Part shown: one piece after another, positions 6,044-14,022 of the stretch
How the letters are laid out: every line of letters starts with the position of its first letter
Position numbering within the stretch: position 1 is the first letter of the stretch
NCBI GenBank assembly: GCA_964541215.1
Contig: CAZIPP010000032.1
Location: forward strand, 1 to 14,720
Source: SIG469 sp964541215
GTDB lineage: Bacteria > Bacillota > Clostridia > Oscillospirales > Oscillospiraceae
Direction of reading: 5' to 3'
DNA length: 14,720 bases
Notes under the pieces: model-generated
Seen by the model: only the letters and a program-made list of their open reading frames with translations
Told to the model about the DNA's origin: nothing
Databases searched by the model: none
Program-made: the position numbers and the translations under genes

Positions 6044-7501
6044 ATGTCTTCTTTGTGCGAGAAAATTTATCAGCATTCCCGGTCGAGAGCCGATCATATT
6101 GCTGTTTCTGATGAAAATTCGGAATATACATATGCTGAGCTTTGGGCTGCCGTCAGCGGAACTGCGGGCTATCTGCGCTCATTGGGAGCGCAGGAAGGAG
6201 ACTGCGTGCTGGTTCAGGCTACCAATTCAGCCCGGTTCGCTGCGGCATACTATGGTGCGCAGTACGCGGGCTGTATCGCGGTACCCGTGGATAAGCAGGT
6301 CCCCAAAGACAATGTCCAAACCATTCTGGACGCGGTGGGCGCAAGGTTTCTGGTGTCCGACAAGGCTGTTGACGTAAGCTGCGATATCATTGACGCGTCT
6401 TTGCTGTTTCAGCTGGCAGAGCCTTTTGCCGGTGAGCAGCTGCCTTTCCCCAAAGCGGATCAGCCTGCGGATCTTATCTTTACCACCGGTACCACCGGCA
6501 AGGCGAAGGGCGTGCTGACAGGTCATGGAGCTGTTTATAAGGTGGCGGAAAACCAGCTTATAACCTCGCAAGCGGAGCCTGACACTGTGTATATGGTATA
6601 CGGACCCGTCAGCCATGTAAATGCTTTGCGGAAAATGGACGCCGCTATTTTCGGCGGCTTCACTCTTGTTATGTTCGACGGCATGGTAAGGACAAAAAAA
6701 TTCTTCCAGACCATGACAGAGAAAAAGGTAACAGCCACTCATCTGCTGCCTTCCGCGGCAAGAATGCTGCTAACTCTTTCCAAAGACAGGCTGGGCGAGT
6801 ACAGGGATCAGCTGAAGTATATCGATTCCGGGGCCTCCGCTTACCCCGACAGCGACAGGGAAAAGATAATGTCCCTGCTGCCCAATACCCGGCTTTATTT
6901 TGCCTATGGGCTTTCCGAGGTTTTCTGCGTGGGCAAATACGACTTTTCAAAGCATCCCGGCAAGACCAGCTGCATTGGCAGGCAGATGCCCGACAGCCGA
7001 TGCTTTATCGTGGATGATGAAAGAAACGAGATATCTGCCACCCGTGAAAAACCCGGTCTCATTGCCTTTGAAAGCGGCACCCATATGATAGGCTACTGGA
7101 ACGAACCGGAGCTTACTGCCGGTGTTCTGGTGGGTGACACTGTGTATACCAACGATCAGGGCTATATTGATGAAGATGGCTTCATCTATGTACTGGGCAG
7201 ACGGGGCGATGTTATCAATGTTGGCGGCGTAAAGGTATCTGCTCAGGAGCTGGAAAGCCTTGCGGTGAAGTATCCCGGCGTGGTATATGCCGGATGTGTT
7301 CCCGTTGAGGATAAGCTCAACGGTCAGGTGCCCAAGCTGTTTATCCAGATGGAGCAGGGCGTGGAATACAACGCTGCCGATTTCAAGGCGTTTCTGGCAG
7401 GCTCTATGGAAAATTACAAGCTGCCGCGCTCTATCGTTGTCCTTGATAAAATGCCCATGAAGGGCGTCAAGGTGGACAAACAGACATTGTTAAAAATGTA
7501 A
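6044..7501 (+). CDS. AMP-forming acyl/aminoacyl ligase 2 (tandem paralog of ligase 1)
   Basis: A 485-residue ANL-superfamily enzyme, the close paralog of the 4214-5674 gene. The same motifs stand at the same places: TTGTTGKAKG (147-156), YGLSE (288-292), GRRGDVINVGG and the C-terminal GVKVDK lysine. No catalytic residue looks lost, so it is probably active. Identity is lower in the first 140 residues (about 56%) than after them (about 78%), by hand count. Differences near the presumed substrate pocket (PLN-HVYSLRK against PVS-HVNALRK; YGASEVY against YGLSEVF) allow a different acid to be loaded. I prefer the ATG at 6044, 7 bases after AGGG; a TTG at 6038 would add two residues but sits too close. 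It has its own upstream region and no second carrier gene. Confidence 0.88.
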   Translation: MSSLCEKIYQHSRSRADHIAVSDENSEYTYAELWAAVSGTAGYLRSLGAQEGDCVLVQATNSARFAAAYYGAQYAGCIAVPVDKQVPKDNVQTILDAVGARFLVSDKAVDVSCDIIDASLLFQLAEPFAGEQLPFPKADQPADLIFTTGTTGKAKGVLTGHGAVYKVAENQLITSQAEPDTVYMVYGPVSHVNALRKMDAAIFGGFTLVMFDGMVRTKKFFQTMTEKKVTATHLLPSAARMLLTLSKDRLGEYRDQLKYIDSGASAYPDSDREKIMSLLPNTRLYFAYGLSEVFCVGKYDFSKHPGKTSCIGRQMPDSRCFIVDDERNEISATREKPGLIAFESGTHMIGYWNEPELTAGVLVGDTVYTNDQGYIDEDGFIYVLGRRGDVINVGGVKVSAQELESLAVKYPGVVYAGCVPVEDKLNGQVPKLFIQMEQGVEYNAADFKAFLAGSMENYKLPRSIVVLDKMPMKGVKVDKQTLLKM

Positions 7502-7515
7502 AATGTAAAAGGAAA

Positions 7516-7560
7516 GCTGTCATTTTTCCATTGTGCAGCAATGGAGAAATGACAGCGTTT
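7516..7560. terminator. Shared terminator between convergent operons
   Basis: An 18-bp stem, GCTGTCATTTTTCCATTG (7516-7533) with 7539-7556, carries one T-G wobble and a 5-base loop, and is followed on the plus strand by GTTTTGTTTT. The minus strand also ends in an A/T-rich stretch. It lies between the ligase 2 stop and the convergent TagH stop (7565) and probably serves both. Confidence 0.85.
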
Positions 7561-7564
7561 TGTT

Positions 7565-8317
7565 TTATTCGATTACTCCCGTTTCCAAAAAGGCTTCGTA
7601 TCTGTCGCAGATCTCCTGTGTTTCGCCAAAGGCTATCTGCTTGCCCTTGTCCATCCACAAAACCCTGTCGCAAAGGCTGCGGACCTGCTCCAGAGAGTGG
7701 GAGACCAGAATGGTGGTGGCGTCGGATTCCAGTATCTGCTTCATTTTTGCTTCGCTTTTTTTGCGGAAAGCGCCGTCGCCCACGGAAAGGACTTCGTCCA
7801 GTATAAGTATCTCGGGCTGTACGAAGCTGGCTATGGCAAAAGCAAGGCGGGATTTCATGCCGGAGGACAGCTGCTTGAATGGTCTGTCCTGAAACTCTTC
7901 CAGCTCCGCGAAGGCGATGATATCGTCGTAGGCGTCTTCCATAAACCTTCTGGTGTAACCCAGCAGAGCTCCGCGCAGGAAGGTGTTTTCCTTAACGGTC
8001 AGCTCGTTGTCGAAACCGGAAGCCAGCTCCAGCAGCGCGACAACGGTACCGTTCAGCGTGACTTTGCCCCGGGTGGGTTCCATGATGCCGCTTACGGCTT
8101 TGAGCAAAGTGGATTTGCCTGCGCCGTTTTTGCCCACGATGCCCAGCATCTCGCCCTTGCAGACCTCGAAGGACACTCCGTTTACCGCCCAGAAATCCTT
8201 AACATGGTAATTGCCCGACAGCCTGCGTACCACATATTCCTTTAAGCCGATGGACTTGAAATCACCGGTCATATATCGGATGGAAACATCCGAAAGCTTC
8301 AGCATTGTTTGTGACAT
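7565..8317 (-). CDS. tagH: Teichoic-acid/polysaccharide ABC exporter, ATP-binding subunit (TagH/Wzt-like)
   Basis: A 250-residue ATPase of the polysaccharide-export ABC family. Walker A GKNGAGKST (62-70), a LELASGFDNELT segment typical of TagH/Wzt after Walker A, signature LSSGM (150-154), Walker B LILDE (171-175) and the switch His207 are all present. The long N-terminal lead (IGLKEYVVRRLSG) before the ABC core is also typical. It ends soon after the core, so it lacks the extra C-terminal domain of long TagH and of polymer-binding Wzt proteins. AGAGGT just upstream supports the start. It is the last gene of the minus-strand operon, 9 bases after its permease partner, and should power export of the polymer made by the upstream genes. 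Confidence 0.92.
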   Translation of the reverse strand: MSQTMLKLSDVSIRYMTGDFKSIGLKEYVVRRLSGNYHVKDFWAVNGVSFEVCKGEMLGIVGKNGAGKSTLLKAVSGIMEPTRGKVTLNGTVVALLELASGFDNELTVKENTFLRGALLGYTRRFMEDAYDDIIAFAELEEFQDRPFKQLSSGMKSRLAFAIASFVQPEILILDEVLSVGDGAFRKKSEAKMKQILESDATTILVSHSLEQVRSLCDRVLWMDKGKQIAFGETQEICDRYEAFLETGVIE

Positions 8318-8326
8318 TTTGCACCT

Positions 8327-9094
8327 CTATACATAGTAAAGGAACTGGTGGTTGTACTTCTTGTAAATAAAGAAGCCCAAACCAAGCACCAGCGCTGCGT
8401 CAAAAGCCATCAGCAGATGGTACAGGGGAGAGGGGATGGCTCCGTAAATGATTATCTGGCGGAAATAGTTGATGTAAACGTATACGGGGTTGATGTGGAA
8501 TATCATTTGCACCGCCGGGGAATAGCCGTCTATGGTGTAGAATATGGCGGAGCAGTACATCAGCAGGGTGGTGAATACCTCGTAAAGGTACTGTATGTCT
8601 TTGAAAAATACATACAGCGCCGACAGGACAAGACCCACTCCCATGTTGAACAGCACCATACAGGCGATGGGATACAGCAAAAGCAGGAATTTCCATGTAA
8701 ACGCTATGCCATCGCCGGCCACAAAGATAAAGAACACCACCAGCGTCAGACTGAAATTGATAAGGGATGACGCGTTTTTGCTGAGGAGGAACATATATTT
8801 CGGCACGTTTATCTTTTTGAAGATGCTGGCGTTGGTCACCAGAGACTGCATACCGCTGTTGGTGGATTCACGATAATAGGAAAACACAAGGTTTCCCGCG
8901 AAAAGATATATCGTGTAATGGGGTGTGGAGCGGCCAAAGAACTGGGTAAATACCAGACTCATTACCAGCAGGTTCAGCAGGGGAGACAGCACGCTCCAGA
9001 ACACGCCCAAAATGGTGCGCTTGTATTTCTTTTTAAAGTCACGTTTTACCAGCTCCGTAAACAGGAAGCTGTGTTTTTTTATTTTCTGGATCAT
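8327..9094 (-). CDS. tagG: Teichoic-acid/polysaccharide ABC exporter permease (TagG/Wzm-like)
   Basis: A 255-residue ABC-2-type membrane protein. It begins with the amphipathic LVKRDFKKKYKRTILGVFWSVLSPL stretch characteristic of TagG/Wzm permeases and then shows about six hydrophobic segments. NASIFKKINVPKYMFLLS is the usual cytoplasmic coupling region, and the PVYVYINYFRQIIIYG segment near the end is also typical. Its ATG overlaps the last base of the stop codon of the upstream glycerophosphotransferase (TAATG), pointing to translational coupling. It forms the channel for the TagH-like ATPase that follows. Confidence 0.92.
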   Translation of the reverse strand: MIQKIKKHSFLFTELVKRDFKKKYKRTILGVFWSVLSPLLNLLVMSLVFTQFFGRSTPHYTIYLFAGNLVFSYYRESTNSGMQSLVTNASIFKKINVPKYMFLLSKNASSLINFSLTLVVFFIFVAGDGIAFTWKFLLLLYPIACMVLFNMGVGLVLSALYVFFKDIQYLYEVFTTLLMYCSAIFYTIDGYSPAVQMIFHINPVYVYINYFRQIIIYGAIPSPLYHLLMAFDAALVLGLGFFIYKKYNHQFLYYV

Positions 9095-10347
9095 TACTTC
9101 TCCCTGATAATTTCTTCCAGCACCCGGGCGGAGGAATTACCGTCTTCCATAGGATTGAATTTTTCGTTGAAGGCTCTGTAGGCTTCATCGTACCTGAAGT
9201 CCATGCTTTTTATGGCTGATGTCAGCTCGTCCTGATCCATAACGATGGGGAAGGGCAGGCTGCGGATATCGAAATAGAAGCCTCTTATCTCGTCGGCATA
9301 TTCGTCCAGATCAAAGGTGAAAAGGATAACGGGGCGTTTCAGGTTGGCATAGTCGAAAAAAACGCTGGAATAGTCTGTTATAAGCAGGTCGCTGACTATG
9401 TACAGGTCGTTGATATCCTCTTCGGCAATGGCGTCCAGCACAAAGCCGTCCATGGCGGAGAAATCCACTTCGCCCCGGACGAGGTAGTGGGTACGGAAAA
9501 GGATAACGTATTCGTCTCCCAGCTCCTGTTTCAGGCGGTCAAAATCCAGCGGTATCTGGGGCATATCACGGTCGTTGAGCCGATTGTCGCGAAAGGTGGG
9601 AGCGTACAGGATGACCTTTTTGTCGTCGGGGATGCCGTATTTGGACTTGACCCGCTTCACGTCCTCTTCGGTGTAATTGAAAAGAAAATCGTTTCGGGGA
9701 TAGCCCTTTTGAAGGATGATATCTTCAACGCCTGCCTTGTCCAGCGCAAAGGCTGAGGTAAGCTTTTCGGTGTAAAAATCCGAAGGAGACAGGAAATAGT
9801 CGTACTTTCTGGCGCGGCTCATGTAGCGTTCGTGTATCTGGTCGATGGTCATATTTTCGTTGCCGTCGACCTCTATATCGCAGCCAAGCCGTTTAAGGGG
9901 AGTGCCGTGCCATGTCTGGACGATGACCTGTCCATCCTGATGCTGCATAAAATCGGGGGTTATGGAGTTGGTGATGTAGTACCCGGCTTTCATCAGCAGA
10001 CGGCGGTATTTGATGGAGCTGTACTGCACAGTCTTTGTGCGCCTGCTGTCGGGCAGAGAAAGCTGATGCTGGCGGTACCGCTCCGGATGGGTGGCGGGCT
10101 TTTTGAAAGCCCATACGAAGCGGTAGTCGCTGTATTTGGGGTCTTTCAGCATCTGCTCGTATAGCGCCCGGGGATTGCAGGCGTATTTGCCGCCGAAATA
10201 TGAATCGAACAGCACCAGCTTACTGTCGATCCTGTTGGTTTTATCCAGCACAGAGTGGTATACCTTTTTGGCACAACTCCAAAGCGGGGAACTGGCTTTA
10301 AAGCTTTCAAAGCGCTCTATGCGGCGGGTAGCCTGTTCGTTAGTCAT
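9094..10347 (-). CDS. CDP-glycerol glycerophosphotransferase (TagF/TagB family)
   Basis: A 417-residue peripheral membrane enzyme of the TagF/TagB family, which adds glycerol phosphate from CDP-glycerol to a growing teichoic acid. Motifs: WHGTPLKRLG (146-155, His147 probably catalytic), LSPSDFYTEKL (187-196), GYPRND (215-220), YAPTFRDN (248-255), FRTHY with His287, and SDLLITDYSSVFFDYA near residues 319-333. It is a single catalytic domain, without the extra N-terminal domain of large TagF. I start it at the ATG at 10347 because AAGGAG lies 7 bases upstream; an ATG 21 bases earlier is less well placed. It overlaps the tagD stop by 8 bases, coupling it to the gene that makes its substrate. Whether it is a primer (TagB) or polymerase (TagF) cannot be told from sequence alone. 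Confidence 0.9.
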   Translation of the reverse strand: MTNEQATRRIERFESFKASSPLWSCAKKVYHSVLDKTNRIDSKLVLFDSYFGGKYACNPRALYEQMLKDPKYSDYRFVWAFKKPATHPERYRQHQLSLPDSRRTKTVQYSSIKYRRLLMKAGYYITNSITPDFMQHQDGQVIVQTWHGTPLKRLGCDIEVDGNENMTIDQIHERYMSRARKYDYFLSPSDFYTEKLTSAFALDKAGVEDIILQKGYPRNDFLFNYTEEDVKRVKSKYGIPDDKKVILYAPTFRDNRLNDRDMPQIPLDFDRLKQELGDEYVILFRTHYLVRGEVDFSAMDGFVLDAIAEEDINDLYIVSDLLITDYSSVFFDYANLKRPVILFTFDLDEYADEIRGFYFDIRSLPFPIVMDQDELTSAIKSMDFRYDEAYRAFNEKFNPMEDGNSSARVLEEIIREK

Positions 10348-10747
10348 TGGACTGCTCCTTATTTCCAAGCTGCTGTTTTATCTGGGTGGTGGATATCTCG
10401 GGAGTTCTGGGGAAGTAGACGACTTCGCAGTAGTCTTTAAGGAAATCGAACTTGCCCTCCCAGTCGCTGCCCATGGCAAAAACGTCTACCTTGAACTCCT
10501 GAACGTCGCTTATCTTCTGGTCCCAGTCGTTTTCGGGGATAACAAGGTCAACGTAGCGCACAGCTTCCAGCAGCTGTTTGCGCTGCTCGTAGCTGAAATA
10601 GCACTGCTTGCCTTTTTTGTCGCGGTTGAATTCATCGGTAGACAGGGCTACTATGAGATAATCACCGAGTGATTTTGCGCGGCGCAGCAGGTTTATGTGC
10701 CCGTAATGCAGCAGATCATAGGTTCCGTAGGTGATGACTTTTTTCAT
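10340..10747 (-). CDS. tagD: Glycerol-3-phosphate cytidylyltransferase
   Basis: A 135-residue cytidylyltransferase that makes CDP-glycerol from CTP and glycerol-3-phosphate. The N-terminal YGTYDLLHYGH contains the HxxH signature (His14, His17). MGSDWEGKFDFLKD and RTPEISTTQIK (114-124) are near-diagnostic for TagD/GCT. The start MKKVITYG at 10747 matches family members and has GGAG 6 bases upstream; an ATG at 10759 would add four residues and overlap that ribosome site. It provides the donor for the TagF-like protein encoded next. The short polar tail NKEQSND overlaps the start of that gene. Confidence 0.94.
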   Translation of the reverse strand: MKKVITYGTYDLLHYGHINLLRRAKSLGDYLIVALSTDEFNRDKKGKQCYFSYEQRKQLLEAVRYVDLVIPENDWDQKISDVQEFKVDVFAMGSDWEGKFDFLKDYCEVVYFPRTPEISTTQIKQQLGNKEQSND

Positions 10748-10765
10748 AACGTTCTCCATTTATCG

Positions 10766-11569
10766 TTAATCCAGGTTCAGTTGAGTTTTTTCAAGTTCAA
10801 AATGGCCGGTTCTGTCTTCCGGCGGAAGGCTGTAATCGCCGTACATATTGGTCAAAGCGGCGTCGGCATCGCAGGGGGCAAAGACGCTCAAGCCTTCAAA
10901 CCGCATTTCGCAGCCGGCTCCCAGCCATTCTTTACGGTAGGTCTCCGCAGGAAAGCCGTGGCAGCCGAATACGGTACACACAAGGTCACCGTTTGCAAGG
11001 TGCCCGAAAAGCTTTACAGCAGCGTTTCGCAGCTTTATCAGTGCGGAAATGGGCATCAGGCACAGCAGACGGTAAAGCGCGCGCATATATTTTTTGGTAT
11101 ATCCGCAGCAAAAATCCATGCCGGATCGGGTCATCAGCGCGCAGCTTATGACCTCCACCGCCTTGAACATCAGCTTGCCCGCAGCGCCGTCGGGACAGGG
11201 ATCAAGGGGAAAGATGTCTATGTAAACGCCCTTTTCCATTTCCACATTTTCAAGGTAGCTTTCGCATACGGCAGTGCCTTTAAGACGAATTTTGGAAAAG
11301 CCAAAAATGTAGTTCGGCTCGGTGTCGTGACACTGATAGAAATAGCAGTCGTGCCGGTCGGAAGCCATGAGGGTCTTGAAACGCTCAAAATCGGCTCTGG
11401 GCATGGCAACGTCAATGTCGTCATCCCAGGGGATGAACCCGCCATGGCGGACAGCGCCCAGCAGCGTGCCTGCTACTATGAAATATTTAAGCCCGTTTTC
11501 CCGACAGAGCTTGTCGAAAAAACGCAGGATCTCCAGCTCGGTAAGCTGAAGCTGACGAAGGTTGTTCAT
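10766..11569 (-). CDS. LicD-family phosphotransferase
   Basis: A 267-residue protein of the LicD/Fukutin nucleotidyltransferase-like family. The core GTLLGAVRHGGFIPWDDDIDVAMPR (34-58) includes the metal-binding WDDDID, and a second acidic motif YIDIFPLD follows. LicD proteins move phosphocholine, glycerol phosphate or ribitol phosphate from a CDP carrier to sugars of surface polymers. No choline kinase or choline cytidylyltransferase is in view while TagD is the next gene, so glycerol phosphate is the more likely cargo here (inference). It sits 7 bases after the GT4 gene and 18 bases before tagD. Confidence 0.9.
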   Translation of the reverse strand: MNNLRQLQLTELEILRFFDKLCRENGLKYFIVAGTLLGAVRHGGFIPWDDDIDVAMPRADFERFKTLMASDRHDCYFYQCHDTEPNYIFGFSKIRLKGTAVCESYLENVEMEKGVYIDIFPLDPCPDGAAGKLMFKAVEVISCALMTRSGMDFCCGYTKKYMRALYRLLCLMPISALIKLRNAAVKLFGHLANGDLVCTVFGCHGFPAETYRKEWLGAGCEMRFEGLSVFAPCDADAALTNMYGDYSLPPEDRTGHFELEKTQLNLD

Positions 11570-11576
11570 AATTATG

Positions 11577-12695
11577 TTAACCTCTGTACAATTGACCCAG
11601 CAAGGCTGCCGAGTCTTTTATGTCATAGCCCTTCTGCCTGAGCAGGGGGGCTGTGTCTTGCCGTTCATAGTCCGCCGAGGACAGGATGACGGATGCCCAG
11701 TGCTCAGCACTGTCCGCCAGTGAAAGATATGTTACAAGACCGGTAAGGTCTGCTTCGCGGGTTATGGCATCGGAGAAAAAGCAACGGATACCGCTTGCCT
11801 GAGCTTCGATACCGGAAACGGGGTTGCCTTCAAACAGGGAAGGAAGAACGAATACGTCCGATGCCCAAAGCAGCTGGGGTATGCTGTCGGTCACGCCGAG
11901 GAAAGACACGTTATCGGACACTCCAAGGCTGTCTGCAAGACGGACGAGCTCGCCGCCCGAATCGTCAGCGCCGGCAAGAAGCAGCCGCGCTGTGGGTTCG
12001 GACTTCAGAATATGGGCAAAGACTTCCAGCAGGAAGGTCTGGTTTTTCTGGCTGCATATCCTGCCCACGCAGCAAAGGGTAAAAGCATCGCCCAGACACA
12101 GTGTCTGCCGTGTTTCGGCTCGCTGCTTTCCATCGAAGGCGAAGCGACCGAGGTCAACGCCGTTGGCTATCATCCGCGTCTTTGCCGCAACAGCTTTGGG
12201 GAACATCCACTCTGCCGCCACATCGGAGCAGGCGCAGAAGTGAGTTCCAAACTTTGACATAGTGTTACTTGCCAGTTTGTGGGCAAATTCTTTCAAAAAT
12301 CGTGTTTTACTGGGGCGTAAAGCACCGTTATGACTGTGGATTATCCGGGTCTTCACTCCGGCTTTTTCGGCAAGCCCTGCGTACTGCATGGCAACGCCGT
12401 GATATATGTTCAGATGGATCACATCAAAACGTTCCTGACGAAGCACAGCCTTAAAGGCAGAGGGCATTTTCAGATTTCGCTCTATGGCGGATTCGATATC
12501 GCGGTCAAAAAGAAGTATCCTGCTGATACCGAGCCTTTCCAGTCTTGGGTCAAAAACATCAGATTCGTATTTTGCCGTTACAAGCTTTATGTCCAGCCCG
12601 GTGCGGTCCATGGCTTCCAGAATGTTTACGATGAAGGATTCAATACCGCCGGAGCCCCATTTTTCACACCAGATGCAGACTTTTCTGCTTTCCAT
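11577..12695 (-). CDS. Glycosyltransferase family 4 (GT-B)
   Basis: A 372-residue retaining-type GT-B glycosyltransferase, closest in look to the EpsF-like GT4 group. It has a glycine-rich WGSGGIESFI near the N-terminus, HSHNGA around residue 121, VGRICSQKNQ at the start of the nucleotide-sugar domain (about 210-219) and the E-x7-E pair in FEGNPVSGIEAQ (Glu289 and Glu297). It would transfer a sugar from a nucleotide donor to a lipid-linked chain on the cytoplasmic face. The ATG at 12695 overlaps the stop of the upstream GT2 gene (TGATG); a GTG three bases earlier is 7 bases from a GGAGG and may be used instead. Sugar identity unknown. Confidence 0.9.
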   Translation of the reverse strand: MESRKVCIWCEKWGSGGIESFIVNILEAMDRTGLDIKLVTAKYESDVFDPRLERLGISRILLFDRDIESAIERNLKMPSAFKAVLRQERFDVIHLNIYHGVAMQYAGLAEKAGVKTRIIHSHNGALRPSKTRFLKEFAHKLASNTMSKFGTHFCACSDVAAEWMFPKAVAAKTRMIANGVDLGRFAFDGKQRAETRQTLCLGDAFTLCCVGRICSQKNQTFLLEVFAHILKSEPTARLLLAGADDSGGELVRLADSLGVSDNVSFLGVTDSIPQLLWASDVFVLPSLFEGNPVSGIEAQASGIRCFFSDAITREADLTGLVTYLSLADSAEHWASVILSSADYERQDTAPLLRQKGYDIKDSAALLGQLYRG

Positions 12696-13750
12696 CACAC
12701 CAGATCCTCCAGATCTCCACGTTTTCTCTTTTGTATCATTCGCTGAACAGGCGGCAGCAAGGCGGCTGTCAGACTGTCCAGCCCCAGTGACGCAGGCAGA
12801 AACACCGGTCGCATAAGCGCGGCAAACTTTCTGCCAACAGAGCCGTTGGCTGTCAGCTCGGTCATTGCCGAACCCTTTGCCATGGCTTTGCAGAAGCTGC
12901 GGTATCCACCCCAGACGGACAGTGTTTTGAGCTGCTCTTTATAAAACGCGGTTGACTGCCCTATGGCTTCCGAAGAGTGCATCAGGGCGGTAAACGCATA
13001 AGCGCACAGCAGCTCTTCAACATCGAAGCCTAAATTTATGTAAACCTCATTACCGGCGTGGACATCCATAAAGGCGTTGATAAAGGTATAGCTTTCGCCG
13101 GAGTTTCCGGCGGTGCGCATGATGGAGCTTTTGCGCTGAACGTATCGGTAAAGGCTGTCTTTGATGGTGACCGCCTTTTTTACCTCGGTGGCAACAGCGG
13201 TGTTGAACATATAGTCCTCACCGCTTTTCATCATGAAGGACGCGCCTGCGGCTTCAATGACAGACCGGCGGTACAGCTTGTTCCACAGCTCGGGAGAACG
13301 GGTCACGCAGCACAGCCACCAGCAGCCGGGATCGGTTATCACCTCATCTTCAAGTCTGAGGACGCTTTGCTCCACCCGGGAGCTGAAAACCTTGTCGTGA
13401 TCGCACATGGCAATGTCGGCGTTATGCTTTTCTATGGCTGTTACCAGAGTTTCGATAAACCGGGGAACAACATAATCGTCGGCATCCACAAAGGCGATAA
13501 ACTCTCCGTCTGCCGCGGCAAGCCCGGCGTTTCTTGCGGCGCAAACACCTCCATTGGGCTGGGAGATGAGTTCAAAGCGGCTGTCGCGCTCAGCGTAGCC
13601 GGTTATAATGTCGGCGCTGCTGTCTGTTGAGCCGTCGTCCACGATGATGAAGCGGCAGTCAGAGAAGGTCTGAGCCATCAGACTGTCCAGACAGCGGGGG
13701 AGAAAGCTTTCGCAATTGTATACCGGTACTATAATGCTGACCTTCGCCAA
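12695..13750 (-). CDS. Glycosyltransferase family 2 (GT-A)
   Basis: A 351-residue GT2 enzyme, first gene of the seven-gene minus-strand operon. The N-terminal Rossmann-like domain shows VSIIVPVYNCE, the VDDGSTD motif (37-43), NGGVCAARNAG and the metal-binding DADD (89-92). The remaining ~240 residues are less conserved and end in a basic tail (QKRKRG). It would add a sugar to the polymer or its linkage unit; donor and acceptor cannot be told. The start codon is TTG, supported by a strong GGGAGGG ribosome site (complement of 13756-13764) and by alignment of the MAKVSIIVPVYN start with family members. Confidence 0.92.
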   Translation of the reverse strand: MAKVSIIVPVYNCESFLPRCLDSLMAQTFSDCRFIIVDDGSTDSSADIITGYAERDSRFELISQPNGGVCAARNAGLAAADGEFIAFVDADDYVVPRFIETLVTAIEKHNADIAMCDHDKVFSSRVEQSVLRLEDEVITDPGCWWLCCVTRSPELWNKLYRRSVIEAAGASFMMKSGEDYMFNTAVATEVKKAVTIKDSLYRYVQRKSSIMRTAGNSGESYTFINAFMDVHAGNEVYINLGFDVEELLCAYAFTALMHSSEAIGQSTAFYKEQLKTLSVWGGYRSFCKAMAKGSAMTELTANGSVGRKFAALMRPVFLPASLGLDSLTAALLPPVQRMIQKRKRGDLEDLV

Positions 13751-13792
13751 GACTGCTCCCTCCCAAAATTCGACGCATTATCACATCATATT

Positions 13793-13821
13793 ATTCTATC
13801 ATATAATGCACACATTATCAA
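13793..13821 (-). promoter_or_regulatory. Candidate promoter of the polymer operon
   Basis: On the minus strand: TTGATA (complement of 13816-13821), 17 bases, TAGAAT (complement of 13793-13798), about 43 bases before the TTG start of the GT2 gene. It would drive all seven genes to 7565, since no gap in the operon exceeds 18 bases. Prediction by eye. The rest of 13822-14022 shows no gene or clear structure. Confidence 0.5.
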
Positions 13822-14022
13822 CCAAAGGAGAATAACTTCCGGTTTACCCTAAATATTACGGATGTGTTTTCGGGTGCTTTATCAATAATTGAATGAACAG
13901 GCAGAATATGCCAAGATGAATTTAATTATGAGTTTGAACCTGGAATCTTGTTATGGCGCAAGAAGAAAAATGTATTTTGACCAATATGTGCATGATATCT
14001 GACGGTTCCCGTATCCTGATAA

